The position numbers and the translations under genes are program-made. A stretch of DNA of 64,000 nucleotides from Siphlonurus alternatus (lineage: Eukaryota > Arthropoda > Insecta > Ephemeroptera > Siphlonuridae): the NCBI GenBank assembly GCA_949825025.1, contig OX463778.1:36948571-37012570 (forward strand), in the 5' to 3' direction. The notes under the pieces are model-generated. The model worked only from the letters and a program-made list of their open reading frames with translations. It was not told where the DNA came from and searched no databases. Positions 1 to 12,062 of this stretch are shown in pieces (the stretch's first letter is position 1; every line of letters starts with the position of its first letter).

Positions 1-100
1 CTGAACTATGGTAACAAGTAAAAAATACGTACGTAATCTATGATGAATTCTTTAATGGATTTTCAAATAAATTTTTATATATTTATATATATAAATATAA

Positions 101-158
<58 letters not shown>

Positions 159-1053
159 TATTATAACCATTTCACGTCATAGTGGCCACTTACACCACCA
201 AATATTAAAGTTCTTTGATTTTGATAAAAATCACAAGACATGTTTGTATAATGAATCTACAAAAATGCTTTTTGTATTTTTCAAAAATATTCAAAATTGA
301 GGGACTATGGGCAAATATGAAATGGCGTCAGAATGCAAATGTATAGCAAACGGCGGCTCCAGTAACTCGGAAAATATTATGCATAGATTAAATTTGATTT
401 TTTCTATGGATGCACAACCATATGTGTCTACAACATCCTGCTTTCAGATTTTCTCTATGGGTTTTAGTTTTTTTGTTATACCGGTTCCCGTAAGCCAAGT
501 ATGACGTTTTTGAAGCATTTGCTTTCCGCATCCCAAATAAAGGCTAAATTTCTTTTAAATAAAAAATTGATTCCATATAGCTCCTAAACATCTCTTCTTC
601 TCATAAAACTCCTAAAAATAATAAAAAAAATTTTTCTCAACTAATGGCACAGTAAACGAAAAAGGGTTACAATTCGTTAAGGTGATACCTACTTTGCGGG
701 CCAAAAAAGTCAATGTCATTCAAACTTTAGGAGAATTTTAATGACACGACTGGAATCCTCGTATCTTAATTAGTAAGAATCAAAAATAATCTCGATGTAC
801 CTCTCGAGGATTTCCTCGCAAAAGCTATACTGGGGTAAAGGTGGATTTTCATGGGCGGCAACGACGACGCGGCGCGATTTTAACATAAAAGCTGTGAAAT
901 TCTATGCGGAGGCGAATTCGCCGGTAATCGCGTTAATTACAATGCTCTTTTTCTTTTAATCGCCCAATATGGCCGCCAATTGATGTTACAGCAAGTGCGC
1001 ATTATTCGCGTCGCGTCGCATGGTAAAAATCGCCATGTGAATCCGCCTTTACT

Positions 1054-1460
1054 CCCTCTATACCAACCGCGTGCGCACCTCGTCAGACCCGTGATAGCAC
1101 GCCGCGGCCGAGTGCTGTTGTGTTTATTGACATGAAACTTACGCAAAAATAATATTTTATTGTATCTATGGAATAACCTTGCAACTTGCTACTAAATTAC
1201 GTCACTGAGATAATTTTCCTTCCATTTGCTATTATAATTAAGATAGGTACGTGGGATTAAATTTTGCGTAAAAATGCATGGTAGCAAAAATATAGAAGGA
1301 AAATTATCTCACATCAGTGACATAATTTAGTAGCAAGTTTATTTCATAGATGCAATAAAATATTATTTTTGCATAAATTTCATGTCAATAAACACAACAG
1401 CACTCTGCCGCTTCGTGCTATCACGGGACTGACGAGGTGCGCACGCGGTGCGTATAGAGA
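1054..1460. repeat. Inverted repeat, about 170-200-base arms
   Basis: 1054-1225 and 1288-1460 are inverted copies (core GCGTGCGCACCTCGTCAG), with a 60-base spacer centred near 1255. Arms carry CpG-rich segments unlike the flanks. Confidence 0.8.
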
Positions 1461-2240
1461 AGTACTATACAGGGTTATTCTCCTATTGTTATCGGGTATA
1501 AGCGCATCGGAAAAAGTGGATATTTTCACCGTCGGGGATACGTAACTCAATGTTAAAATCGAATTTTTCGATACTTTTTCTGGAGCTCCAGAGGATTTAC
1601 ATTCTTAACCAAATGCACCTAGGGGTTTTAAAGAGTGAAAAGAACGATTTTTGAGACGATGGAGACATTCACTCAGTGAAATCATTGATTTTGAAGCATT
1701 AAAAGCTGGACGCTTCTGATTGGCTGATCAGAGTTTGTTGATTTTTCAGTTGCAAATTCCTATTGTTGAAATTTTGCGCTTGGGCCCTGTATTAATAATT
1801 AATATTTTTGAAATAAATAAATATAAAAATTTATAACACTATTTTCTACCATTTATGATTTTTTTAAATAATTTTCATAATATAAAAAGTCTTTTTTAAA
1901 ATTAAATTATGGGCAGAAAGTGTTTTTTTATTGCAGCTCTGTGATTGGTTTAAAAGTGGATATTCTTTAACCAATGAAATCACTTGAAAGTTCCAACAAT
2001 TAAAATTTCAGCCAATTAGAAAAAAATCAACAACTTTATTTTGGCCAATCAGAGCAATTTCAAAATCCACTTTTAAGCCAATCAGAGCAATTCCAGTATC
2101 CACCTTTAGGCCAATCAGAATTCAGTATTTAGCACCATAAGTCAGACAGGGGCGCCTATACCCCCTATTATAGGAGAATAGCCCTGGCCTATACCCCCTA
2201 TTATAGGAGAATAGCACTGGTACTATATAGAGGGAGTTAC
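1450..2240. mobile_element. Composite inverted-repeat segment with TATTCTCCTAT ends
   Basis: The left end (about 1455-1520: TATTCTCCTATT...GGGTATAAGCGC) is found inverted at 2150-2235, where the unit is duplicated in tandem (37-base repeat at 2155-2215). Inside, a segment of about 35 bases with TCTGATTGGCT and AGTGGAT is repeated, tandemly at 2040-2125 and inverted near 1715. This suggests a separate element inserted between the outer arms. Confidence 0.5.
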
Positions 2241-2246
2241 CCCAGA

Positions 2247-2817
2247 TTAGTATCAGGTCAGTCCAATATATAAGGAGATGGGCTTGAGTCAATAGATTTC
2301 GATGAATTTCACATATGTTACACATCTAACCTAGGTTTTGATGAGGTTTGGGCATTATTTTTTGAAATTTCAAAAAAACCCGAATTTCAGGAATTTTCAA
2401 AAAATCAATAAAGAGGGCAATCTCGAGAGATAAAAAAATTTGTATCTTAAATTCTGCTCGAATCCACATAGAATTTTAATTTAAATTTTTTCAAGTTTGT
2501 AGTCAGATTGCCAAACTTTTTTGCATTGAAAATTTTGACCTTGAAATTTTATTAAGGTCAAATGTCAGAGGTCAAACTACAAAAAGCGTATAACTTCATA
2601 CCCAAGCACATTGTTAAAAAAATCAAGATATAGGTTTAAATCCTTCTATAAAAAACCGTTTTCAAATTTATGGAAAAATTCAAAATTTTGAAATTCCGAT
2701 TTTTTTTTATTAATTATTCCGAGGTTTTTTGAAAAATATTTTCAAGTTTTGTCATGAATTTTACACAGCTAGGTTACTCATCTGACCTAGGTTGATAAGG
2801 TTTGAAAATAATTTTTT

Positions 2818-2848
<31 letters not shown>

Positions 2849-2876
2849 CGAAATTCACGGTCAAATTTCGATTTTC

Positions 2877-2910
<34 letters not shown>

Positions 2911-3497
2911 GAAAAAATTATTTCCTAATCTTATAATCTTATCAACCTGGGTCAGATGTGTAACCTGTGTAAAATTCATGACAAAACTCGATTTTTTTTT
3001 TCTAAAAACCTCGGAATAATTAGTAAAAAAAATCGTAATTTCAAAATTTTGAATTTCTCCATAAATTTGAAACCGGTTTTTTATAGAAGGATAAACATAT
3101 ATTGTTTAAAACCCATATCTTGATTTTTTTAACAATGTGCTTTGGTATGAAGTTATACGCTTTTTGTAGTTTGACCTCTGACCTTTGACCTTAATAAATT
3201 TTCAAGGTCAAAATTTTCAATGCAAAAAAGTTTGGCAATCTGACTAAAAACTTGAAAAAATTTAAATTATAATTCTATGTGTAGCAGAATTTAAGATACA
3301 TTTTTTTTTATCTCTCGAGATTGCCCTTTAATTATTGATTTTTTTAAAATTCCTGAAATTCGTTTTTTTTTTTTGAAATATCGAAAAATAATGCCCAAAC
3401 CTCATCAAACTAGGTTAGATGTGTAACATAATAAATGTGAAATTCATCGAAATCTATTGACCCAAGCCCATCTCCTTATTGGACTGACCTGATATTA
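2247..3497. repeat. 1.25 kb near-perfect palindrome inside the foldback
   Basis: Arms about 2247-2850 and 2885-3497 are inverted copies starting TATCAGGTCAGTCCAA. They converge on a centre of A-run, ATTTCGATTTTCG-like spacer and T-run near 2870. The right arm ends within about six bases of the outer right arm. Confidence 0.85.
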
Positions 3498-4174
3498 ACC
3501 GGCCCCCAGTAGCTTTTGCAAGGAAATACTCGAGAGGTACATCGAGATTATTTTTTATTCTTACTAATTAAGATACGATCGAGGATTCCAGTCGTGTCAT
3601 TAAAATTCTCCTAAAGTTTGAATAACATCGACTTTTTTGGCCCGCAAAGTAGGTACCTTAACGAATTGTACCCTTTTTCGTTTACTGTGCCATTAGTTGA
3701 GAATTTTTTTTTATTATTATTTTTAGGAGTTTTATGGTAAGAAGAGATGTTTAGGAGCTATATAGAATCAATTTTTTATTTAAAAAAAAATTAGCCTTTA
3801 TTTGGGCTGCGGAAAGCAAATGCTTCAAAAACGTCATACTTGGCTTACGGGAACCGGTATAACAAAAAAACTAAAACCCATAGAGAAAATCTGAAAGCAG
3901 GATGTTGTAGACACATATGGTTATGCATCCATAGAAAAAATCAAATTTAATCTATGCATAATATTTTCCGAGTTACTGGAGCCGCCGTTTGCTACATTTG
4001 CATTCTGACGCCATTTCGTATTTGCCCATTGTCCCTCAATTTTAAATATTTTTGAAAAATATAAAAAAAATTTTTGTAGGTTCATTATACGAACATGTCT
4101 TGTGATTTAATTTTATTAAAATCAAAGAACTTTAATATCTGGTGGTGTAAGTGGCCACTATAACGTGAAATGGT

Positions 4175-5250
4175 ATACAGTATTCGATGTTGCTTTTAGA
4201 AGGTTAGCTATATAATACATTTTTGGAGCTATAAGCTAGTACTCGAAAAATACATGAATTAATTTATAGACGTACCAAATAATCGAAGTAATGAAGTACG
4301 TATGTACGTCATGCAGACCATGCAGTTTATTATATATTTATTAAAGTAGAGTGACGATCGAGCGATTGCATTTTTTTAACATTTTATTTTCTTCCGATAA
4401 AAAATTCTTCACCAAAAAAATTCCCAAAGTTGGTGTTTTGGAGGTCTTTTAATTTTTTAACATGTAGTCTTACATGGAACAGAAAACAGCTTTTTACTCA
4501 AAACTTATTAATTAATTGGTCCAAAAAGTTCCTATCTAGCTATAATATATCATGAATTCTTCAATGCATTTTCAAATATTTTTTTACGGACCATTTTCCT
4601 GGAAAAAAAAATTGAATTTTTGTGGGTTTTAATTGCCCATAAGGAATATTTCAATGGGAATCTTTGACCTGCCAATTTGGTTGCCATATTTTTACTGGAA
4701 GATATTCGTATGTTGAAGATCAGCAGATTTTGACACCATGGGCATATATATATTGCGCAAATTTCCGGCTCCAAAATCAGAATTAATACAAGTACCGCGA
4801 ATTTTTTTTAGAGTTAATTCTTTTTACTTAAACTGAGCCGGGGTTGCAAATAATATTTTAATAGTGGCAAATGTAAAAGGTTAGTGACAATACGTGATTT
4901 TCAATTCGGAAACAGAAATTGTGTAAAGAATTAACAATACCGCGATCGAAAAATTGCTCCGTATAAATAAATAGGATCTTACGTGTAGTGCGCCCATGCA
5001 ATCTGTTCTTGTAAAAGTAATGCCAGGACAAAGGTCGCGATGACGTCAAGGTCACAGCTTCCCATTAATATATAATTATATATATTTCACTCAATTCACG
5101 TACGCTTTTAATTATTTCTTATGCCAGTTTTGCCGGAAAGTTTTTTTTTTTTTTTTATACCTTCGTCGTCACTTAATTAATTGCACTATATTATAGCTGC
5201 CTTTTAGTTAAATTAATTTAGTATATTTATGATTATATATAATATATAAC

Positions 5251-5294
<44 letters not shown>

Positions 5295-5380
5295 TAATTA
5301 TACAGATGTGAACTTTTAATAATATTTTAATAATTTAATTATGATATTATATATATATATATGCACTATATATATAAATA
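4175..5380. other. AT-rich spacer
   Basis: No gene recognised. It contains a T-run near 5141 and a TA microsatellite (about 5261-5288). Short open frames at 4550-5055 show no family features. Confidence 0.5.
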
Positions 5381-5655
5381 GGTTAGTAGTTGGATGGGTG
5401 ACCATTTTCAACAAAAACCACGTTTCCCACCCAGGGGTAAAACGTTGCGCTTTTCCACTATGTGGTTCCCCTGGCTTTGGACCATTGCACTTCCGGTTCA
5501 TTGACAAAAGCTGTAGCGTCCATCCTGGCTGAGGTTTCCACGTTTCCCTCAGCCGCAGGCAAATGCCGGGATGGATTTGCAAGGCCGTGGCCGCCCTCGT
5601 TCCAGAAGAGCCCGCGAAACGCTCAAGTTAGGGTTTCGGAAGGTTCGGGGTTTCA
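5381..5655 (+). mobile_element. 5'-truncated 5S rRNA-derived SINE copy
   Basis: Starts inside the 5S rRNA-like head with GGTTAGTAGTTGGATGGGTGACC. It continues with the same body as the full copy at 10802-11213 (CCC.GGGGTAAA, GTGGTTCCCC.GGCTTTGGACC, CTGAGG.TTTCCACG). Similarity fades after about 5603. Confidence 0.75.
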
Positions 5656-5916
5656 AAGTAGTGTTTAATTAGTAAATAGAAGTACCCAATAGGGTTTGAT
5701 TAAAAACTAAAAAAAAAAAAATATATATAAATATAATATATATATATATCAGTTAATAAATATAAAAATTACTACAGACTCTGCATAATACCGTTTATTA
5801 CAATTAATTATAATATAATTACACGTACAAGTCAGTGGAGTAAAAAATTTGAACAATTAGCTCCGTTTATTGCATTTGTTATATTAGTGACGTCATGAAT
5901 CATATGTTTTATACAA

Positions 5917-6010
5917 CCGACGTAGGTTTAATAGAGCTACGTCGGGTGACGTCACGGATGTTTTGAACATTGAAAAAGTTCCGGCGTAGATTTAATGCGT
6001 CTACGACCGG
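5917..6010. repeat. Pair of related 29-30-base hairpins
   Basis: 5917-5945 and 5981-6010 are each palindromic (CCGACGTAG/CTACGTCGG and CCGGCGTAG/CTACGACCGG), both with a TTTAAT-containing loop. They lie 35 bases apart next to TGACGTCA sites. Confidence 0.6.
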
Positions 6011-6168
6011 CGTAGACCCAGACAGTTCCAACAAAAACAATAAAAATTTGGAATTCGGTGATCAGATGGGTAGCTTCTGCTAGGTCTTCTCTGATTGGTT
6101 GAAGAAGATGCTCCGATGGCTTTCAAAGTGTACATATCTGCCAACAGATGGCTGTAGCGGTAGCTCCC

Positions 6169-6400
6169 TAAATTCAACGTTCCTTTATACAGGTTAAGCC
6201 ACCGATTGGACCAATGTTAAAGGGCTTAGCCAATCACGTTCAAGTATTTTTGGCCTCATCGTGCCGCGAAACTTTGAATGCGCCCATCATGCAATGCTAT
6301 TTTTGAAATTTCGCGGTACAATGGGGCCTGAAAATTTAACGAAATTGACGCACGAAATACGTGCGTGTCTTAACCTGTATAAAGGAACCTTGCCTAAATT
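6169..6400. mobile_element. Palindromic MITE
   Basis: Ends TTCCTTTATACAGGTTAAG (left) and its inverse (right, 6370-6392). Inside is a second inverted pair around GGCCTCATCGTGCCGCGAAA and its imperfect inverse. About 230 bases, no coding potential. Confidence 0.65.
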
Positions 6401-7104
6401 TAATAAAAGTGTGGGGAATGCAAAAACATTTCATAGACAAATGACTAAATTCTTGATAGTTAAAATTTCAATAATGTTATTTTTTTATTATTTATTAATA
6501 CACTTACATTATGCAATTAAGCTCCAAACTCATATATATATACATATATACGTATGTTTATAATTTCTGTTCAATTATATAAGCTCGAGATCGTATATCA
6601 TATATTTAATTATAAGATTATAATAATTAACATATATATATATATCATATTTTTTATACCACCAAAATTTAATTTATTAAGTTTCTTCAATTAAATCGAA
6701 AATTTCGTCATGCAGGTAAAAGACCCCGTGCTAATTAAACGAGGCACGGCGCGTTCATCTCTCTTGAAATTTTGGGATTTTTTTCTGCGGGATTTATATG
6801 GGATCGAGATGGATTTTTTTTTTTTTCGGTTCCGCATGCATATTATATATATGGAGGAGCACAAAAATTATCATTTAAAAAAATATATATATTTTTATAA
6901 AAAAAAAATAAAATAAAAATTTGGGAGAAATTGACGGACATGCCGTTAGTTCTACTTTAATATGAGAGATATAAAAGCTTGGAGCGCTACAAATAATAAT
7001 AAATTATATCACACGTACGTTATATTAATTATTAATTATGTCATGATGACAGAGGGAAGTGAGAAAGGATTAATTGCGACCACGACGCCACGACGCGTCA
7101 GTTC

Positions 7105-7166
7105 GCGTCCCAACATTTGCTGAGTTTGTAACTGCATGAGGGAATACCTTGAAAAATATCAAGCAG
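7105..7166 (-). mobile_element. Degraded fragment of the 5S-SINE body
   Basis: CGCGTCCCAACATTTGCTGAG...GAGGGAA...CAAGCAGGA aligns with the body of the copy at 10.9 kb in the same orientation, with several small indels. Only about 60 bases remain recognisable. Confidence 0.45.
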
Positions 7167-7367
7167 GATCTTATATGAACGCATTAATTTTATACTCGAG
7201 ATCTTTATATATTATATTAATTTTTAATATATAGAACGCAGAAATAAATTAAGGTATATAATATATAGTTGTCAGTGCATGGTAAGAAAAATATATGCGT
7301 AGTAGATGGTGAACCGGCCACTCCGAATGACGTTGTAGCAAAAACCTCCAACACCATGAAATTCGTT

Positions 7368-7370
<3 letters not shown>

Positions 7371-7410
<40 letters not shown>
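7371..7410 (+). repeat. Poly-A run of about 40
   Basis: Long homopolymer following GTTTCTTT. It could be the tail of a retroposed copy (body about 7300-7370: GCCACTCCGAATGACGTTG), but no target duplication was found. Confidence 0.5.
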
Positions 7411-7412
<2 letters not shown>

Positions 7413-8035
7413 TGAAGTTTTTCAAATATTATTCACTAGCTTATTCAGCATTGAAGAATCATTGGTAATTATTTAATTATTTTAATATTTTATTTAAAAA
7501 AAATTGATGTATAAAAATCATGTATAAAATCATCATGTAATAAAATGTTGAAATAAATTTAAGACTTTTCTTATACTTGTTAGTTATAACATATAATGTA
7601 TATGATAATTGATAATAATTATAATAAATCTATATTTTGTTATATTATATTAATTACGATCACAATAATAAATAATATACTATACGTAATATTGGGTATA
7701 TACAGTATATATATTATATCTTAAAAATTGTGTTAATTAAATTACTAAAAATTTCGTATTACATATATATTAAAATGAATCCCAGTGATAACATCCTGTG
7801 ATCGAGTCTTACTTGTTAGTGTGATCTCTTTATTGAAAAAATACTATATAATATATTTTTATTATATATATCATTATTATTAAAACAAGATACGCATATA
7901 TATATACCGGCCAAGGTTAAACAGTTAATAACTCTGTCGGCCGCTACAGAATTTCATAAAAATCTTCAAGATATTAGTTATATAAATATATTTAGATTAT
8001 TTAGTTCAGTATGATAAGTTCAGAAAACAGAGATA

Positions 8036-8871
8036 CAGTGGCATAGCCAAGGGGAAGGGGGGGGTCGGGGTTTAACCCCCTCCCCCACTCCCCCATGAAG
8101 ATCGAGTAATGACTGGATACAAGAAGAAAAAAGGAAAAATTATAGAAAATTGAAAAAAAAAAATTAAATAAAAAACTGAAATTTAGGGGATACCAAGTAG
8201 TCTTTCTTTAAAATAAACAAATTATAAGCTGTCTAATTTTAACAGGAAAAAGTGCGACTCATAAATAAGTGTTTTATTTCCCTTACAAACTGCATGCATA
8301 TAACTACTATTGTATAAATTAAAACGCTCTCACGTGCATATGCTGCACTTTCATTTAATTTGTTGCTCCACGCAGTGCAGACAAAATTTAACAGAAATAA
8401 TTAAGAGAAGCAATTCACTTTTTTTTTCTTTTTTTTTACAATATCTTAATGATGTGAACTTGGATCATTAAATAAATTTAAATAAAAATCAAATTCAATT
8501 AAATGACACGTACACTAGCTGATTCTATAAAAATAATATAAAAGTGGTTATATATGAATTACTTGATTTAATTAAAATGATTTACTCCAAACTTTATTTA
8601 TTACGCACGTATTGAAAAGAAATTGAAAAATGGGGTGAAAAAAATATAAAATGTTAAAAAAATTGCATCAGGCCATATACATTATATTTTATTCTCTAAT
8701 ATAATAGTATTTTTTCATGATTTTACCCTAAAAAAGGGGCGTGTCCTTAAAAAAAAATCGCGACTGCGGCGGGCTATTGGGGGGCCACGCCCCCCAAGCC
8801 CCCCAGTGGGCTGTTCTCAATCTTTATCCTGAAGAAAAAAAACCCTTGGGCAAATCCTGGCTACGCCACTG
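8036..8871. mobile_element. Non-autonomous hAT-type transposon with 8-base target duplication
   Basis: Ends CAGTGGCATAGCCAAGG and, inverted, CAGTGGCGTAGCCAGG. It is flanked by identical CAGAGATA at 8028-8035 and 8872-8879. An 8-base duplication with CA.TG...-type ends is the hAT signature. The 836-base interior is AT-rich with no transposase frame; GGGG/CCCC-rich subterminal blocks lie just inside both ends. Confidence 0.85.
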
Positions 8872-9312
8872 CAGAGATATAAATAAAACTTACATATTTG
8901 AATAAAGAAATTTTAATGCAGTAAGAATAAATTAAAAAGAGAATAGTTGTAATCAAATCATATAGTGATTAAAGTATTTTTGACCCTAAAGTTGTAATGC
9001 AAATGTAACATTTTGATTACAATTTATATAATTATATTACTTATATTTATCATTTTTTTATTACTGCTACTTTATTTAGCATATTTATATTTATTATCAA
9101 AACATATACAATAAGACAAAATATTACTTTCATAATAACCAGCAAGCAAAAACAAAGTATAATCAGGTAATATTGGATAAAGCAATATGCATGCATGAGG
9201 TGATGAGCTTATGCTTATGAGGTTCATCTGAAACAAAGAAGATTTAGAATATGTTTTTTAAACATGGCATATATTGTATAACATGTATGTCTATGAAACA
9301 ACTAAAATGTAT

Positions 9313-9316
<4 letters not shown>

Positions 9317-9404
<88 letters not shown>
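9317..9404. repeat. TA microsatellite, about 88 bases
   Basis: Uninterrupted TA repeat in a gene-free stretch (8880-10145) where nothing else was recognised apart from a second TA tract at about 9922-9950. Confidence 0.95.
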
Positions 9405-9409
<5 letters not shown>

Positions 9410-9918
9410 TAATTACTTTGAATTCCAAATTTATTTTTTTAAAACATAATACATTATTTAGTTTATTATGTTGCGAATTAATAAATCATACAATTATATG
9501 CAATTATATTTTATTTTTAATTATTTATTATTTATAAGTAAAGAATGGAAAAAGAGGAAAGAATATTAAAATTGTTTTTTTATGTATATAAAGCAGTTAA
9601 TTCATATTTTAAAATTTTCCAAAAAGTCTACTAAATTTAAGCCTTAAATTGATTCCTAGAATGAGAAATAATTTATTACAGTTTGGCTGAAACAGATAGA
9701 AGCTAAAACAGATTACATATAAAATATATAATATTAATAAAAATTATTAAATACATTATTAAAGGGGCACAATAATAAAAATATATAATTTTATATACAT
9801 AAGGAACCATCACATGAAAATACATAACTATAATATATAGTAAAAAGAAATTTTACTGAATATATTTACTAATACATGATTTTATTAAGTAATTTCCTAT
9901 TATATATATACAATATAT

Positions 9919-9953
<35 letters not shown>

Positions 9954-10145
9954 GTCACTTTTTATAAAAAAATTATGATCAACTTTTTTTTTAAGAGATA
10001 GAAAGATGAGAAGCCATTCTTTAACCTGTTTTTTTATGGAAATTTCGGAATCTAATTCTTTTAATACAGTTGGCATTTTGTTCCGTAATCGAAGTATTAA
10101 AAAACTTCCAGGTACTGTCATTAAATCTATTTATCCTTTTTGGGG

Positions 10146-10472
10146 TAATGGAGTATCGACCTCATTTTTTTTTTATTATTGCAGAAATGGATAGAGCGTG
10201 CAAAGTTATTAACCCTGATTTTTTTTCAGATTTTTTAGAGCCCCAGAACTATTTTTAAAAAATTATTGAAAGTTCTTTTTGTGACGTCACAAGACGCCGC
10301 TCCTTAAGAAAAAGATAGGACTTGCCGCCGCTTGACTTCACAAACCGGACTTTTAATAATGTTTTAAAAATACTTCCCGGGGTCAAAAAAATCTTAAAAA
10401 AAATCAGGGTAGCATAACTTTGTACGCTCTATCCATTTCTGCAATAAAAAAAATGATGTCGATACTTCATTA
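10146..10472. mobile_element. Palindromic MITE, family A copy 1
   Basis: Inverted ends TAATGGAGTATCGACCTCATTTTTT and inverse. Conserved arm motif ATTGCAGAAATGGATAGAG.GTGCAAAGTTAT, centre CTTTTTGTGACGTCACAAGACGCCG...CCGCTTGACTTCACAAA. Shared with 21.8 and 28.1 kb. No coding capacity. Confidence 0.8.
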
Positions 10473-10801
10473 AGGGTTCTAAAACATACAGTCGGGTTTG
10501 ATTAATTGATTTTTGCGTTTTACGCACAGTTTATTATATATGTAGTAGAATGAATTATGACTGCATTATGGGGGTGCAATGCGTATGCACCCCAATTTTT
10601 ACTATCTTTTATAGTGAGCAAATGACAAGAGGCTTAAATAAATGTTTAAACAACATTAAATAACATCACGTATTAGGAGAATTAAACATTATATATAGCA
10701 TCTGTTTAGGTGAAAGGTAGTTTCATGTAAAATGTAGCTAGTAAAAAATATATATATATATTATATATGTTTATAATAGAAGCTAGGAGCTAGGCCTCGT
10801 T

Positions 10802-11213
10802 AAATTTATTTTTTTTTTTATTTTTTTTTTTTTACAAGGATACACCCCTAAGAGCTTACAGCTCGCGGCGGGGTACTGGGTAGGGATAAGGTAGGGAACG
10901 GATAGTGGCCACAGCCTGCATGCTTACGCGTCCCAGCATTCGCTGAGGTGAGACTGAGGGAACCGTGGAAAACCTCAGTCAGGACGGACACCTCTACTTT
11001 TTCTCAATGGACCAAAGCGATGTCCAAAGCCTGGGGAACCACACACAAGTGCATTACTGCACTGGGTGGAAAGCGAGACGAATTTACCCCAGGGAGGGAG
11101 CAGCGTATTTTTTACTTGAAACGGTCACCCATCCAAGTACTAACCACGCTCGACGTAGCCTGACTTCGGTGATCTAACGAGAACCGGTCAATGCACTGCG
11201 CCACGCTCGACCT
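10802..11213 (-). mobile_element. Full-length 5S rRNA-derived SINE
   Basis: On the minus strand the element starts GGTCGAGCGTGGCGCAGTGC. Its first 115 bases follow 5S rRNA, including GTTAGATCACCGAAGTCAGGC and GGTTAGTACTTGGATGGGTGACCG (the internal Pol III promoter region, shown in parts). A body of about 270 bases follows, ending AGCTCTTAGGGGTGTATCCTTG and an A-rich tail (10808-10837). This is the SINE3-type layout. Divergence from 5S and the unrelated body argue against a real 5S gene. Confidence 0.85.
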
Positions 11214-11738
11214 CCATTGCCTCAATTGCTTTATCTTCTACCAATTGTGTGGTATAAGCCGTAACTTCCAATTACAATGTAACTTTAAAGGCGGAATGTC
11301 CTTTTAAAGAAAATGTGTAGGATCACAGTATAATAGTCTTTCTCGGAGTCCCGAAACAAATATTAGAGAGAGACAATTGCTGTAAATTGTAATTATTATG
11401 TTTGTTGTTATTTGCAAATAAAAAGAGATTCTTTAATCTTATTATAATTTAACATGCACAAATATATAGTTTTATCATCTATATCTATAATATTTAAGTT
11501 GCATACGTTCCATTCACGATTATTTTAGAGAACATCATGAAAAGGATCGCACACGCGCGTGTCAAATATAACCTTGAAGTTTGAGTTTATTATTATGGAT
11601 CTTTCAATATTATACAATACTGTCATGTCAAAATTCTCTATTTTCAGCCTTTTCTGAAAAAATTTATAGTGGGATGTAAAAAATAAATCAATACAAAGTT
11701 TCTTTTATTGCAATTAACTTTATAATCCAATGTTGCAG

Positions 11739-11858
11739 TATGGTTCGAGCCTACTGACCCGAACAAGGCGGGGGCCCCCGTCCGGTCTCCTCTTTGGAAC
11801 ACCATTAGCTTCGTGTCCCCCAATTTCAAGGAACTGCAGGTCATGGCAACCACCACTG
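11739..11858 (+). CDS. Pseudouridine kinase-like PfkB protein, first visible exon
   Basis: This internal exon begins after the acceptor TGTTGCAG and ends at the donor GTACGTC. It enters with two bases of a codon, carries 39 codons and leaves with one base. The translation starts WFEPTDPNKAG and continues with ISFVSPNFKELQVMA. The EPTD..KA motif followed by SPN..EL is typical of the pseudouridine kinase branch of the PfkB sugar-kinase superfamily, which phosphorylates pseudouridine to its 5'-monophosphate in the cytosol. In many eukaryotes this domain is fused to a pseudouridine-5'-phosphate glycosidase. No earlier exon with a PfkB N-terminus or glycosidase domain was recognised between 1 and 11.7 kb, so the 5' part is probably outside the window. 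GC content and codon use stand out sharply from the AT-rich surroundings. A more general PfkB kinase is the alternative. Confidence 0.85.
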
Positions 11859-11891
11859 GTACGTCAATTAATTTCCTACATTTTTTTTTTT

Positions 11892-11924
<33 letters not shown>

Positions 11925-12062
11925 ATCAGTTTGTTGCAAATTGATAGTTTAATGCAACACATGCACACATGCATACAACATGTTTTAAAAATGCTCTTGA
12001 TATTACACATCTCTCTGGAAAAAAGAAGAGAGTGGAATATGATAACCGAGGTGACCATTCAG
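11859..12062 (+). other. Intron with poly-T and TA tract
   Basis: GT-AG intron of 204 bases between the first two visible kinase exons. It contains 18-19 T followed by about 13 TA repeats (11881-11924), so length variation between alleles is likely. Confidence 0.7.

Larger units (their letters stand above)
166..4174. mobile_element. 4.0 kb foldback element with about 670-base terminal inverted repeats
   Basis: 166-836 and 3503-4174 are near-identical inverted copies. The outer ends read ACCATTTCACGT and the inner ends reach ...AAAAGCTACTGGGG. Between them lie further inverted repeats (1054-1460, about 1450-2240, and 2247-3497). No transposase frame is present, so it is non-autonomous. The left end abuts a TA microsatellite (95-152); no clean target duplication could be fixed. 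Confidence 0.85.

Noticed and set aside
11100..11213. A 5S rRNA gene
   Set aside because: The 5S-like head is diverged and continues into a SINE body with an A-tail, and is found truncated elsewhere.
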